From contig NZ_AAMY01000005.1 in assembly GCF_000152905.1 (NCBI RefSeq), forward strand, positions 62,001-126,000: a DNA stretch of 64,000 nt, written 5' to 3'. The DNA comes from Nitrobacter sp. Nb-311A. GTDB lineage: Bacteria > Pseudomonadota > Alphaproteobacteria > Rhizobiales > Xanthobacteraceae. Below the pieces are notes generated by a model. The model did no database searches. It was not told the DNA's origin and saw nothing but the letters and a program-made list of their open reading frames with translations. Positions 9,234 to 19,678 of the stretch are shown in pieces; position 1 is the stretch's first letter, and every line of letters begins with the position of its first letter. The position numbers were made by a program, and so were the translations under genes.

Positions 9234-9548
9234 ATGACTCAAATCCACATCCCCCGCCAGAAAGTTGTCCATAGAACGGTTTGGGAAGTTTTTCGTGGGC
9301 CTGTTTTCATAGCAGTTATCACCACGGCAGGGTTGACGTTTGCTCTATTGGGCGATCATCTTTGGGATGCCATCTCGTGGTTGGCGCTCGCTGTGCCGGT
9401 AATAATTGCAACTTTTTACTGGATTAAGGGCCGGTCCGTTAATCGGGGAAGTGCTCGTGGCAAATCTGACCTTCATCACCCCAGGCACGTAATAAGCGGG
9501 GGTCAGAATTCGGGATTTGGTTCGAGCGGTACGGGACTGCCGATCTGA
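9234..9548 (+). CDS. Small membrane protein paired with the PepSY protein
   Basis: Begins directly after the preceding stop codon (TGA then ATG). It has two hydrophobic stretches (about 22-42 and 46-62, the second containing AISWLALAVPVIIATFYW), the layout of the short partners often found after PepSY membrane genes. After residue 68 the sequence turns hydrophilic and low in conservation signals. The C-terminal 35 residues may therefore be an extension into former intergenic DNA after loss of the original stop. Confidence 0.6.
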   Translation: MTQIHIPRQKVVHRTVWEVFRGPVFIAVITTAGLTFALLGDHLWDAISWLALAVPVIIATFYWIKGRSVNRGSARGKSDLHHPRHVISGGQNSGFGSSGTGLPI

Positions 9549-9604
9549 TGAGCCTGCATCCTCCACGGACCTGCCAGGTTATGTTCAGCGGATAAGAGGG
9601 CTTG

Positions 9605-9760
9605 ATGAACGAACACGAGGCACTGATCTCTATCAAAAAGATGATAAAGGCGGCGACCGACCTCGATGACATCGAAGCCGTTCAGGATCAACTTCACACA
9701 ATGCTCATAGTCGCGAACTACGCACTTCCTGCTGCCCAGCGCAAGCTACCGAAGAAATAG
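9605..9760 (+). CDS. Small hypothetical protein (51 aa)
   Basis: ATG at 9605 follows a plausible Shine-Dalgarno (AAGAGG, about 6 nt upstream). It encodes a charged, helical 51-residue protein starting MNEHEALISIKKMIKAATDL. I recognise no family. The ribosome-binding site and amphipathic pattern favour a real gene. Confidence 0.4.
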   Translation: MNEHEALISIKKMIKAATDLDDIEAVQDQLHTMLIVANYALPAAQRKLPKK

Positions 9761-9986
9761 AAAATCCTGGCGGAGGGAGCGTCAGGCGGTGAGCGCTTGC
9801 TTCGCTGTCGTCGCCCTTCAGATGGGTCAATTGGCGTCCATTGGTCCGTTACTCTGATATAATCCTCTGGATCGGGACTGCCGGCCTGGTACCAACATTG
9901 GGGGTCGACCGGCAGCCCCTAGCCGGACGCCTCCCGGCCCTGTGATCATATTGGAAAGATCGCCGGAGAAACCATGCGACGATCCG

Positions 9987-10463
9987 TCATCTTGGCGGAG
10001 GTTGTTTCCCTGATCTTTGCCACAGACCGTCAGATGGCCACGCAAGTAGAGTGATGCCTGCGACGATCGGCGTACTTCTATGCAGCCCGGATTGCACCGC
10101 CAAGTTGGAGAACCTGCTCTCCGCGACGACGATATCTGCATAGGCGACAACGGCGCAGAAGGTCTTCATGTCGCGGAAGTCGCTTTCTTCGATGGGACGA
10201 TCTTGCGCCTCGATAGGCAGGCCAATCTCGCGCTCGATAAAATAGGTTGGGCATTCGTTCATGATGCTGCGGACGAATTTCTAAAGGACGGCGTTCTCAT
10301 CTAATTCGAGAAGCCCGGCCATGAGAATAGACGAAAAAACAAGACCCATAATCTTTGCGGGGGGAGTCGCTGTTGACATCCTCGCCTGAAGGTCACTCCG
10401 AACCCTGTTCGTTGCGTTCATTGACGCTGACAATCCGCGCTCATCAGTCTGGCCGGACTCCAT
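9987..10463 (-). pseudogene. Unidentified gene interrupted by an in-frame amber codon
   Basis: On the minus strand a 60-codon stretch (from 10463) ends in TAG at 10281-10283 and continues in the same frame with KFVRSIMNECPTYFIEREIG and DFRDMKTFCAVVAYADIVVAE. The join reads DENAVL-stop-KFVRS, which suits a CAG-to-TAG change. The distal part loses protein-like character after about 10030, so a further lesion is likely. I do not recognise the family with certainty. The wording AYADIVVAE...N-LA resembles the C-terminal part of uncharacterised proteins in which an acidic residue in such a motif is conserved. Confidence 0.6.
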
Positions 10464-10578
10464 TTTTTCAAGGAAGTGATTTTAAATGGTGAGCTGTAGA
10501 GGCAGATGCCCGCGAGCGCGCCGATTTTGGCGAGACAGGTTATGAACGCCGTGGCTTTTGCAGTGTCATCGGCAGCTC

Positions 10579-10592
10579 TTGATCTAGATCAA
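10579..10592. promoter_or_regulatory. FixK/FNR-type box upstream of xfp
   Basis: TTGATCTAGATCAA is a perfect match to the TTGAT-N4-ATCAA palindrome bound by FNR and FixK proteins. It lies 216 bp before the xfp start, in the intergenic region 10464-10807, which otherwise holds no supportable gene. This suggests that the phosphoketolase-acetate kinase genes are induced at low oxygen. Confidence 0.72.
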
Positions 10593-10807
10593 AATAGCAG
10601 CCCGGCTTTGGATGACCATCGAAAGGCGCGGAAGGACGGCCAAATTCCGCGCCCGAGTCACAGCGATAATCTATCGGCACGGAAGCAATGCTGGTGGAGG
10701 GCGAGCGCGATGAAGATGCGGATCGGAGCCGCCAGGTGAGGACCGACAATGGCAACATGACAACAGGTGCAACGTTGCAGGTAACGCTGTGATCAGGGAG
10801 GTAGGAG

Positions 10808-13210
10808 ATGGCAAGTACGCTTTCCGACAAAGAGCGGACGTTAATGAATGCGTACTGGCGGGCGGCCAACTACCTTTCGGTCGGTCAGATCTATCTTTAC
10901 GATAACCCGCTGCTTAAGCAGTCGCTCACAAAGGATCACATCAAGCCGAGACTTCTCGGCCACTGGGGAACGACGCCAGGCCTGAATTTCATTTATGTTC
11001 ACCTCAATCGGGTGATTAACAAGCACGACCTCGACGTAATCTACATCACAGGTCCCGGACACGGTGGTCCCGGGCTGGTCGCGAACGCCTACCTGGAGGG
11101 GACCTATAGCGAGGTCTATCCGAACATTTCTCCCGATGAAGAGGGAATGAAGCGACTATTCACCCAATTCTCTTTCCCGGGCGGTGTCCCGAGCCACGTC
11201 GCACCGGAGACCCCTGGTTCGATTCACGAAGGCGGCGAACTCGGCTACGCACTTTCGCATGCCTACGGAGCAGCCTTCGATAACCCCAATTTAATCGTGG
11301 CCTGTGTCGTCGGCGACGGCGAAGCGGAAACAGGGCCGCTGGCAACCAGCTGGCATTCCAATAAGTTCCTGAACCCGGCGAGCGATGGGGTGGTTTTGCC
11401 GATACTCCACCTGAACGGCTACAAGATCGCCAACCCCTGTGTTCTCGCGCGCATCAGTCATGATGAGTTGGATCACTTGTTTCGCGGCTACGGCTATACG
11501 CCGTATTTCGTGGAGGGGGATGAGCCCGAGAAAATGCACGAGTTGATGGCTGCAACCATGGATAAGGTTGTCGGGGAAATTCGGCGCATTAAATCCGCTG
11601 CAAAGGATGGCTTCGTGGAACGTCCATTATGGCCGATGATCGTGCTCCGCACACCCAAAGGCTGGACATGTCCGAAAGAAATTGATGGCAAGCGCACCGA
11701 GGATTACTGGCGATCGCACCAGGTGCCGATGGGCGAGATGCATCAGAACGCGGCTCATGTCCGTCTTCTCGAAGAGTGGATGAAGAGCTATCGGCCTTCA
11801 GAGCTGTTCGATGACAGCGGCCAACTCCGCCCCGAGTTGGCCGATCTCGCCCCGCGAGGTGCGCGTCGCATGAGCGCCAATCCGCATACCAATGGCGGGT
11901 TGATCCTGCGCGAATTGCGGCTGCCAAATTTCCGCGATTACGCTGTCGACGTGACCGCACCGGGCGCCGAAACCGCCGAATCCACGAGAGTCATGGGCCG
12001 GTTCCTTCGCGATGTCATGAAGCTAAACATGGAGACCCGGAATTTCCGGCTCTTCAGTCCGGACGAAAACAACTCGAACCGCTGGCAGGATGTGCTCGAA
12101 GTCACCAATCGTGCCTGGGCCGCAAGCACCTATCCCTGGGATGATCATCTCGCGCCCGATGGGCGGGTTATGGAAATGCTCAGCGAGCATCAATGCCAGG
12201 GTTGGCTCGAGGGCTACCTCCTGACCGGCCGGCACGGCTTTTTCTCTTGCTATGAGGCGTTCATCCACATCATTGACTCGATGTTCAATCAGCACGCCAA
12301 GTGGCTGAAGGTTTGCAATCAAATACCATGGCGACGGCCTATCGGATCGCTGAACTACTTATTGTCGAGTCACGTCTGGCGCCAGGACCACAACGGCTTC
12401 AGCCATCAAGATCCCGGGTTTATCGATCACGTCATTAATAAAAAAGCTGAGGTCATCCGCGTCTATCTCCCGCCAGACGCTAATTGCTTGCTCTCGGTCA
12501 CTGATCACTGTCTGCGCAGCCGAAACTACGTCAACGTCGTCGTCGCGGGGAAGCAGCCCGCTCCTCAATGGTTGACGATGGACGAAGCTGTCAGGCATTG
12601 CGAAGCTGGATTGGGAATTTGGGAATGGGCCAGCAACGACCACGGCGGCGAGCCCGATGTCGTAATGGCTTGCTGTGGTGACGTGCCAACGCTGGAGACG
12701 CTCGCCGCCGTAGACCTCCTTCGAAGATACGCGCCCGATCTAAAGGTCCGCGTCATCAATGTCGTCAATCTGATGAAGCTGCAACCCCCGAGCGAGCATC
12801 CGCACGGTCTGTCTGATCATGATTTCGACACGCTGTTCACGGTCGACAAGCCGATCATCTTCGCGTTCCACGGGTACCCGTGGCTAATTCACAGGCTGAT
12901 ATACCGGCGCACGAGCCACGACAACGTGCATGTGCGAGGCTACAAGGAAGAGGGCACCACTACGACACCGTTCGACATGTGCGTGCTCAACGAGCTAGAT
13001 CGCTTCCACCTCGTCAGCGACGTAATCGATCGCGTACCAAAACTCGGATCGCGCGCTGCCTATGCCAAGCAGGCCATTCGCGACAAGCTCATCGACCACA
13101 GGACCTTCATCGTCCGGTATGGGGACGATATGCCGGAGATCACTGGCTGGAGATGGGGACAGCAGGCTGCTTCTGCGGCCGTTCGCTCGACCGAGGCGGA
13201 CAACGTCTAA
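10808..13210 (+). CDS. xfp: Phosphoketolase (xylulose-5-P / fructose-6-P)
   Basis: Thiamine-diphosphate enzyme that cleaves xylulose-5-P or fructose-6-P with phosphate to acetyl-P plus glyceraldehyde-3-P or erythrose-4-P. At 800 residues it has normal length. Visible are the N-terminal [30 protein letters not shown], the GPGHGGPG loop, and the TPP/Mg motif GDGEAETG near residue 169. The C-terminal portion includes [22 protein letters not shown] precedes the ATG. Acetyl-P made here feeds the downstream acetate kinase. The phosphotransacetylase gene between them is broken, so the route should now yield acetate and ATP rather than acetyl-CoA unless another Pta exists. Confidence 0.97.
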   Translation: MASTLSDKERTLMNAYWRAANYLSVGQIYLYDNPLLKQSLTKDHIKPRLLGHWGTTPGLNFIYVHLNRVINKHDLDVIYITGPGHGGPGLVANAYLEGTYSEVYPNISPDEEGMKRLFTQFSFPGGVPSHVAPETPGSIHEGGELGYALSHAYGAAFDNPNLIVACVVGDGEAETGPLATSWHSNKFLNPASDGVVLPILHLNGYKIANPCVLARISHDELDHLFRGYGYTPYFVEGDEPEKMHELMAATMDKVVGEIRRIKSAAKDGFVERPLWPMIVLRTPKGWTCPKEIDGKRTEDYWRSHQVPMGEMHQNAAHVRLLEEWMKSYRPSELFDDSGQLRPELADLAPRGARRMSANPHTNGGLILRELRLPNFRDYAVDVTAPGAETAESTRVMGRFLRDVMKLNMETRNFRLFSPDENNSNRWQDVLEVTNRAWAASTYPWDDHLAPDGRVMEMLSEHQCQGWLEGYLLTGRHGFFSCYEAFIHIIDSMFNQHAKWLKVCNQIPWRRPIGSLNYLLSSHVWRQDHNGFSHQDPGFIDHVINKKAEVIRVYLPPDANCLLSVTDHCLRSRNYVNVVVAGKQPAPQWLTMDEAVRHCEAGLGIWEWASNDHGGEPDVVMACCGDVPTLETLAAVDLLRRYAPDLKVRVINVVNLMKLQPPSEHPHGLSDHDFDTLFTVDKPIIFAFHGYPWLIHRLIYRRTSHDNVHVRGYKEEGTTTTPFDMCVLNELDRFHLVSDVIDRVPKLGSRAAYAKQAIRDKLIDHRTFIVRYGDDMPEITGWRWGQQAASAAVRSTEADNV

Positions 13211-13245
13211 ACCCGCTGGCGAAGCCGGAATGAACGTTTTCGCGA

Positions 13246-13373
13246 TTGGAGATTAGACATGGGGAGACAGCGTGGAGCCTCAATGTCCGGCACAACGGCA
13301 CGACCGACATTCCCGTGACGGACAACGGTCGCCGGACTGCGATGCAGATGTGGCCGGTGCTCGTTGCCGCCGC
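13246..13373 (+). pseudogene. N-terminal remnant of a histidine phosphatase family protein
   Basis: The frame from TTG 13246 gives [15 protein letters not shown] and [11 protein letters not shown], the RHG motif region of the phosphoglycerate-mutase-like histidine phosphatases. It covers only the first 40 or so residues and then runs without a stop into phosphotransacetylase sequence. An upstream ATG at 13230 is in another frame, giving NVFAIGD then stop. It is therefore a truncated, start-less remnant. Confidence 0.7.
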
Positions 13374-13851
13374 GCGGGATATCATTCAGAATGCCATTGA
13401 TCTGTACACACAAACCAGATTCGGGAAGTTATCGCGCGTGGCGATCCTGTCGGCGGTCGAGGCCGTTACTCCGCGGTATCCCGTCGACGATCGAGGCGGC
13501 GGCACTGTGCAAAACGGCCGATCGAGGGCAGATCACCGGCGGCGTGCTCGACGGACCTCTTGCTTTCGACAATGCGATCGATGTGGAGGCTGCACGGATC
13601 AGGGCATCAGGTCCGATATTGCGGGCCGGGCACAGATACTGCTCGTTCCGGACCTCGAAGCCGGCAATATGCTGGCGAAGAATCTCGCCTACTTCGCCAA
13701 GGCAGACAGTGCGGGTATTGTGCTCGGTGCCCGGGCGCCTGTCGTTTCGACGCCTCGTGCAGATTCGGCGCGCGCTCGGATGGCGTCCTGTGCGGTCGCG
13801 GCTCTTTATGCGAATGCAAGGCGCCAGCCGGCTCCAACAATTGCCGCGTGA
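13374..13851 (+). pseudogene. pta: Phosphate acetyltransferase remnant with two frameshifts
   Basis: The C-terminal part of a Pta/Ptb-family enzyme is spread over two frames. The first frame gives [11 protein letters not shown] and [14 protein letters not shown] (to about 13480). The next frame gives [20 protein letters not shown] and [16 protein letters not shown] (about 13480-13605). The first frame resumes with [40 protein letters not shown] and [17 protein letters not shown], ending at TGA 13849-13851. The two shifts compensate, but the enzyme's N-terminal half is missing and replaced by the histidine-phosphatase remnant. In related genomes a pta gene normally sits between xfp and ackA. 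Confidence 0.85.
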
Positions 13852-13856
13852 TCGTC

Positions 13857-15071
13857 ATGGATACCATCCTCATCGTCAATGCAGGTTCATCAAGCGCCAA
13901 GTTTCAGGTCTTCTCCGTGGATGGAGAGGGAGAGCTGCGGCGTGAGATCAAGGGCCAGCTCGATGGCATTGGCACTCGTCCTCGCCTACGGGCGAGCGGT
14001 GCTGACAACGAACCTTTGACCGACCGCACCTATCCGAAAGAATCGGTTTCGGATCTTCCAGCAGCAATGGAGGTCGCCGGCGGATGGCTGCGGGACGAGC
14101 GCCGCATTAGTCCAATTGCGGTTGGTCATCGCGTGGTTCATGGCGGTCCGGACTTCGTCCGGCCGGTGCTGATCGACCATGGCGTTGTAGCGCGGTTGGA
14201 GCGGCTCGTGGCGCTGGCCCCGCTTCATCAGCCGCACAATCTGGCTCCGATCCGGTCGATTCTCGCTAATTTTCCAGCTCTCCCGCAGGTGGCTTGTTTC
14301 GACACGGCGTTTCATCGCACGCATGACGCTGTCGCTGACTGCTATGCAATTCCATATCAATTTTATGCCGAGGGCGTGCGGCGTTACGGATTTCACGGCC
14401 TATCCTATGAATATATCGCGAAGACTTTGCCGCATGTCGCTCCCGAAATCGCCAAGCGGCGGGTGATCGTTGCGCATCTCGGTAGCGGAGCCTCGATGTG
14501 CGCATTAATGGGTGGACGCAGTGTCGAGAGCACGATGGGGTTCACTGCGCTCGACGGGATACCCATGGGAACGCGTCCAGGACAAATCGATCCTGGTATC
14601 GTGTTCTATCTGATCTCAGAGAAGGGCATGTCGCCCGCCAAAGCACAAAATTTCCTTTACCGGGATTGCGGATTGAAAGGGCTCTCGGGTGTCAGCAACG
14701 ATATGCGCGAACTGGAGGCAAGCGAGAATCTTAACGCGAAGTTCGCGATCGATTATTTCGTCTACCGGATTGGGCTCAACGCCGGCATGCTTGCTGCTGC
14801 GCTGCAGGGGCTCGACGCTTTCGTCTTTACAGCCGGTATCGGCGAAAACTCGATGCGTATTCGGGCGCATATCGTCGATCAACTGAGATGGCTTGGCGTT
14901 ACGCTTGATCCCATCGGGAATTCCCGTCACATGCGCCTGATATCCGGTTCCGATAGTCGCATCCCGGTTTACGTCATACCGACTGACGAGGAGTTGATGA
15001 TCGCGCAGCACACGTTGTCGCTGTTGCGAGAGAAGCCATCGTCGAGTGCGAAACATGAGTGTGCGCCATGA
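13857..15071 (+). CDS. ackA: Acetate kinase
   Basis: Converts acetyl-P and ADP to acetate and ATP. ATG 13857 gives the family N-terminus [19 protein letters not shown], and the 404-residue length is normal for AckA; the open frame extends upstream but that is pta sequence. Conserved segments are [53 protein letters not shown] and FTAGIGENS. It starts 5 bp after the pta remnant's stop, and no clear ribosome-binding site precedes it, so it probably depended on translational coupling from intact pta. The product completes a phosphoketolase-to-acetate branch. Confidence 0.96.
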   Translation: MDTILIVNAGSSSAKFQVFSVDGEGELRREIKGQLDGIGTRPRLRASGADNEPLTDRTYPKESVSDLPAAMEVAGGWLRDERRISPIAVGHRVVHGGPDFVRPVLIDHGVVARLERLVALAPLHQPHNLAPIRSILANFPALPQVACFDTAFHRTHDAVADCYAIPYQFYAEGVRRYGFHGLSYEYIAKTLPHVAPEIAKRRVIVAHLGSGASMCALMGGRSVESTMGFTALDGIPMGTRPGQIDPGIVFYLISEKGMSPAKAQNFLYRDCGLKGLSGVSNDMRELEASENLNAKFAIDYFVYRIGLNAGMLAAALQGLDAFVFTAGIGENSMRIRAHIVDQLRWLGVTLDPIGNSRHMRLISGSDSRIPVYVIPTDEELMIAQHTLSLLREKPSSSAKHECAP

Positions 15072-15125
15072 TTCCAGAACTTCCCTGCACCAAGGGTTGT
15101 CTTGAAGGACAAGAAAGGCCTGACC
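15068..15125 (+). pseudogene. Possible stub of enoyl-ACP reductase (fabI-like) start
   Basis: ATGA overlaps the ackA stop and opens MIPELP. One frame over, LKDKKGL follows, which is how FabI paralogues coded after ackA in related genomes begin. No further FabI sequence (for example the GIANxxSIAxG region) remains before tamB. The evidence is only a few residues and synteny. Confidence 0.25.
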
Positions 15126-15211
15126 GGCCGATTTCGGGAACATACTTTCGATTTCGCAGATGTGGAGAGCGAGATGGCGAAATGCATCAACCGTAGGGTT
15201 GATCAGTCTCG

Positions 15212-18200
15212 TCACCATTCGAACTTCATGCCGACTCCCATCGATGTCGCGCCTCTCGCATCGACATCGGATTCCACCCGGATATGACGCGTCACGTCCA
15301 CATTGGCCGAGAGTCCGGACTGGCTGGCGCTCGCGCCGGTTCGGACTCCGACGCTCAGCCTGTCGCCGATCGCGCGGGACGCGCCGACCATTGGGCCGCC
15401 TCCCGATCCGACGCCGACATCCAGACTGTCGACGCCGAGCGAGCGGCGCATTCGGTCCAGCACGCCGTCGCCGCCGCCTGCGAACTGGGCCGCAACTTGG
15501 GCGAGTTGCAGGGCCTGCGCCGTCGTCAGGTTGCCTGACGCCTTCTGGAACAGGATGCGTGACAGGATTTCATCCTGCGGCAACTCCGGTCGCGATGTGA
15601 AGACGAAAGCCGGTGCGGCCGCCGGGCCCGAGATCCCGATCTGCGCGGTGATATCGGAGGCTTCTATCTCGGCCGCGAAATCGAGTTCAGGCGCAAGGTC
15701 CCCGTTGAAGGAGAGATTTCCTCTGGTGAAATTCAGCGTCTTTCCGAGTGCCGTCATCTTGCCGCGATAAAGCGAGAATGCGCCTTTCGGCAAGGGTTTG
15801 TTGGTCGTTCCGCCGACGTGAAGAGAGCCGCCAAGTTCCGCGTTCACGCCACGGCCGTGCACGAAAACGTGGTTCGGCGCCGAGACGGTGACGTCGAGTG
15901 CGGCGTTGAAAAGCGCCTGACGTCCCTTGCCATTGCTCCTCTCTGCGGCTTGCGCCTTGCGCGCCGCCGCGAGCCGGATGGCGGCCTGGCCCGTGGCGTT
16001 GACATGGTCGATGCCGTCGATCGGCTTCAGCGTCGAGGGCAGGCGCTCTGGAATATCGACGCTGACATGGGTGAGATCGACGCGGCCGCTGATCTTCGGA
16101 TCGCGCGCAAGCGCGCCGGTGACGTTGATATCAAGATTCGCCCGAGCGGTCGCCAGCGCGCTCGCCGCGAGCGTCGCCTGTTGCCCGCGGATCGAGACCG
16201 TGCCGGGAAAACCCGCATCGGGCGCGATGCGGACCTGGCCGGAGCCGGACAGCACGCCGCCGTTGGGGGTCGTCGCGCTCAGCCGCTCTATGGATAGGCG
16301 CTCACCTTCGGCGGTGAGCTTTGCCTCGATGGCGTCGAACCGCATTCCCGTCTGGTTATCGCGGAAGCTGCCGCCGCTCATGGCGGCAAAGCCGCCGACC
16401 TGAGGCCTGGCGCGTGTGCCGTTCACGCGGGCATCAAGCTGCACGATTCCGGAAACGGTGCGGCCGGAAGCCGACAGCATGGCATTGGCGACGGCGGCAT
16501 CGAGCCGGCCTTTTGCCGTCAGTGCGATCGTCTCGGAGACGTCGAACGGTATGGTGCCGGCCGCCGTGAAGGTGCCGGCCTTGCCTGCCGAGGCCGTGGC
16601 GTTGAGCTTTGTGCGGGTCTTTTCGAGACGGCCGTCGAGAGTGATATCGATCGGCGGCACGCCCGCGTTCCTTGTTTGCGGCGCCGTGAGCCGTTTGACG
16701 GCGATCTTGTACTGTCCTGTCGGCGCGCTTGCGGAACCGCCGATTTCGGCCGACGCATCGAGCGTGCCGCCGAGGCCGAGGCCAGGCACCGCGACATCGG
16801 CTTCGGCGAGCGGGACCGCGCTCGCCGCGGCCTTGAGGTCGAGCACCTTGCCGGCCGTGCCGTCGAGCGTAAAGCGGCCGCCGCCGATCCCGATCGCCAG
16901 ATGCTGGATCCGCATGGTGTCGTTGTTGAGCGTGAAGCTCGCAGGCCTCTGCAGGGCGATCGTCCTGGCACCGCGTTTCGCGGTGAAGCGGTTGAGGTCG
17001 AACCGGATGCGCTCCTTCGGCATCAACACGCCCGCGGCATCGAGATTGAAGCCGGCGGCTTTGGCCGACAAGTTGATTGTGCTCGCGTCGGCGTTGCCCT
17101 TCGCGATTAGGGTTGCGCTCGCGATGGTCTGGCCGCCGATCTCGGCGCCGTTGATCCGGGCATCCGCGTTGAGCACCGGATGGCTGTAGAGATCGTCGCC
17201 CTCGGCACGCAGATCGAAGTTCCGGATCTCCGTGGCGGCGGCCCGAAGCCCCGTGCCCTTGCTGGCAAGGCGGACGGACTGCCGCCCGCTGTCGTCAGAC
17301 AGCGCAAGGTCGAGTGAAGCCGCGCCGGCGAGGTCGATGAGGGCAAGCGGTGCGATGTCCGCCAGCGAGCCGGCCGCGAAGCGAAGCTGTCCGCGCGCGA
17401 GGTTTTGCGCGTCGATCGCGCCCGCGCCCTTCAGCGACACCGATCCGATGGTGATGTCGATGGTGCTGGCGTCCCAGCCCGCGAAGGCAGGCGCGGGCTT
17501 GTCGCGCGCATCCTGATCGGCCTTGGTGCCTGTGTCGCGCTCCATCGGACGGCGGCTCGCCTGGACGATGCCGCGTGCCGGCTTGCCGTCAATGGTGCCG
17601 TCGAGCCTGACGTCGATGGCGCAAGGCCCGTTGATGTCGGAGACCGTCGCTGTGAGCCCCAGATGCGGGATCGGTCGCTGCATCGCCGTCGCGCGATCCA
17701 GCGCCGCTGTGAGCGATAGTCCGGGATGCGCGAGTCCTCCGGTCAACCCCGCGTCGAGCGACGCCATGCCGGTCAGGCGTACATCGCCAGCCGCGAGATT
17801 CGGAAGCTCGATACGCGCCGCGAGGTCGCTGGCTTCGCGGGTTAGGCTTCCCTTGGCGCGAACCGCGACATGGGCGCCGTCCAGCGAAGCCGCGCGGACC
17901 GTGTAGGTATCGTTGCCGCCGGATGAAAAATCGGCGGCGAGGGTGACGCGTGGCCCCGCAAGTCCGTCGAGCGCCGGAAGCCCGGTGGCGAAGCGGTCAC
18001 CGGTGCCGGAGAGCTTGGCGTCGATGCGGCCGCGTTGAAGGTCACCGTCAAGATCGAGGTCCAGCTTCACCGCGCCCGCAAGATTCAACCCGGCAAGGCC
18101 GTCGAAGCGGCCGAGATCGGGCACGGTGCCGGTCGCGTGACCGCGCAGACGGTCCCGGCTGGCTTCGCCCGTATAAGTAGTCTGAACTGTGGAGGTGCCG

Positions 18201-19678
18201 ACTTCCAGCCGCTCGATCTTGGCCTCGCCGCCGAGATCCGTTGTGCCTTTCAGCACGAGGGATACGCTGTCGCCGATCGCTGCCGCGAGAGCAGGGTCCC
18301 GTAGCGCAATGCCGGAAGCACGCAGGTTGGCATCGATCGCGATGGTCGTGGCGAGGTCGCTGAGTTCGGCGTCTGGAGCGACGTTGATCGAGGCTTCGAG
18401 CGCGTCGAGGCTGCCGTCGGGCAAGCGGGCACCGGACACCGCGAGCTTCGCCGAAACCCGGGGCGCCTTCGTCGGGCCGTTGACGCGGCCGTCGAAGGTG
18501 AGGCTGCGGATCGAGCCGTGATCGGTTTCGGTGACGTCGCCGTTGCTCGGCAGCGAGCGAACAGTCGCCGAGAAATCCATCATCTTGTCAGCGCCGAGCG
18601 CGCCCTTCGCTTCGAGGCGGGCGAGACGGCTGGTGAGGGTCAACCCGTCCATGACGACGCTGCCGTCGTCGCCGATGCGTGTGGCGCTATCGAGCCTGGT
18701 TTCGCCGGCGAAGACGGAGGCGGCAAGCGGCGGCAGCCATGGTCCGAGATGACCGTTGATCCGGGTCGCGAGCACGCGGCCGGTCCCGTCCCGGTCAAGC
18801 ATGATGGAGCCGGTCGCATCGATGGTGGGGCCGGCCTGGAATTTCAGCGCGCCGCGAAAGCTGTCGAGCGTACCCTTGCCGCGAAGCGCGAAGGCGATCG
18901 GCGGCTCGTCGGGAAACCGGCCGAGCTTGGATAAGAGTCCATGGGATGGCTCGTCGAGAGTAACGTCGAGGGTGAGGGCGTTGCCCTTCGGTACGAAGGC
19001 AAGCGCCACCTTGAAGCGGCCCGGGGAATCCTTGCGGGTTGCGTCGAGATTGAAGATGAGCCCTTCCGACGGCGAGCCCAGTTCGGTGTTTCCGGTCGCG
19101 GCAATGCTTACGGCCTCGCCTAGAACCGGCTCGCTGAGCACCAGCGCATGCAGGTCGAAAGCCTTTACCTGTACCTTTACCGGAAGGTTCGGCAGAATAG
19201 GCTGACTTGACGTCGCTGCGGATGGCCCCGGCTGTGCGGCGGCGTTCTGCTCGGTGTCGGACTGGTCGCTCTCCGCGGCAGGCTGCTCTGACTCTGTGAC
19301 GGGCTGGTCGGCGGCGAGCGGCTTGCGGCGGATCTCGAGCGTGCCGATCTCGAGACGATCGATCTCCAGCCGTCCCAGCAGCAGCGCGGTGCGCCGCCAG
19401 ACGAGGCGGGCCCGATCGAGCTTCAACCAGGTGCCTTCCTTGTCGGTGATGGTTACGTCGCGGATCGTGGCGTCGGACGATAATGCGCCATCCACAGCCC
19501 CGATATGCACCTGGGTGGCCGGCGTGGAGAGCGTCCGCGACACCAGGCCGGCGAGCAGGTCCTGCTGATTGTCGCCGGCTCCTCCGATCATCTTGTAGAC
19601 GGCGACGCCGGCCGCCGTGACGCCGGCGAGTGCGAGCGCTGCGGCGGCGGCGAGGAAGATGGTTCGCCGCGCGCGCAT
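15212..19678 (-). CDS. tamB: Translocation and assembly module subunit TamB
   Basis: Inner-membrane-anchored, periplasm-spanning AsmA/DUF490-type protein. It works with TamA in outer-membrane protein assembly and, from work on TamB-like proteins, probably lipid transport. The 1488 residues start with a signal anchor (about 7-29), then a low-complexity Pro/Ser/Glu/Gln stretch (about 125-165). Long beta-rich repeats follow. The C-terminal TamB domain ends in GVGMKFEW, close to the usual aromatic C-terminus. The start codon overlaps the tamA stop (TGATG), showing translational coupling. Confidence 0.93.
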   Translation of the reverse strand: MRARRTIFLAAAAALALAGVTAAGVAVYKMIGGAGDNQQDLLAGLVSRTLSTPATQVHIGAVDGALSSDATIRDVTITDKEGTWLKLDRARLVWRRTALLLGRLEIDRLEIGTLEIRRKPLAADQPVTESEQPAAESDQSDTEQNAAAQPGPSAATSSQPILPNLPVKVQVKAFDLHALVLSEPVLGEAVSIAATGNTELGSPSEGLIFNLDATRKDSPGRFKVALAFVPKGNALTLDVTLDEPSHGLLSKLGRFPDEPPIAFALRGKGTLDSFRGALKFQAGPTIDATGSIMLDRDGTGRVLATRINGHLGPWLPPLAASVFAGETRLDSATRIGDDGSVVMDGLTLTSRLARLEAKGALGADKMMDFSATVRSLPSNGDVTETDHGSIRSLTFDGRVNGPTKAPRVSAKLAVSGARLPDGSLDALEASINVAPDAELSDLATTIAIDANLRASGIALRDPALAAAIGDSVSLVLKGTTDLGGEAKIERLEVGTSTVQTTYTGEASRDRLRGHATGTVPDLGRFDGLAGLNLAGAVKLDLDLDGDLQRGRIDAKLSGTGDRFATGLPALDGLAGPRVTLAADFSSGGNDTYTVRAASLDGAHVAVRAKGSLTREASDLAARIELPNLAAGDVRLTGMASLDAGLTGGLAHPGLSLTAALDRATAMQRPIPHLGLTATVSDINGPCAIDVRLDGTIDGKPARGIVQASRRPMERDTGTKADQDARDKPAPAFAGWDASTIDITIGSVSLKGAGAIDAQNLARGQLRFAAGSLADIAPLALIDLAGAASLDLALSDDSGRQSVRLASKGTGLRAAATEIRNFDLRAEGDDLYSHPVLNADARINGAEIGGQTIASATLIAKGNADASTINLSAKAAGFNLDAAGVLMPKERIRFDLNRFTAKRGARTIALQRPASFTLNNDTMRIQHLAIGIGGGRFTLDGTAGKVLDLKAAASAVPLAEADVAVPGLGLGGTLDASAEIGGSASAPTGQYKIAVKRLTAPQTRNAGVPPIDITLDGRLEKTRTKLNATASAGKAGTFTAAGTIPFDVSETIALTAKGRLDAAVANAMLSASGRTVSGIVQLDARVNGTRARPQVGGFAAMSGGSFRDNQTGMRFDAIEAKLTAEGERLSIERLSATTPNGGVLSGSGQVRIAPDAGFPGTVSIRGQQATLAASALATARANLDINVTGALARDPKISGRVDLTHVSVDIPERLPSTLKPIDGIDHVNATGQAAIRLAAARKAQAAERSNGKGRQALFNAALDVTVSAPNHVFVHGRGVNAELGGSLHVGGTTNKPLPKGAFSLYRGKMTALGKTLNFTRGNLSFNGDLAPELDFAAEIEASDITAQIGISGPAAAPAFVFTSRPELPQDEILSRILFQKASGNLTTAQALQLAQVAAQFAGGGDGVLDRMRRSLGVDSLDVGVGSGGGPMVGASRAIGDRLSVGVRTGASASQSGLSANVDVTRHIRVESDVDARGATSMGVGMKFEW

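Noticed and set aside
16416-17189. 257-codon plus-strand frame inside tamB (and a 302-codon minus frame at 18795-19703)
   Set aside because: Both overlap the continuous tamB reading frame; composition is explained by the codon bias of tamB.
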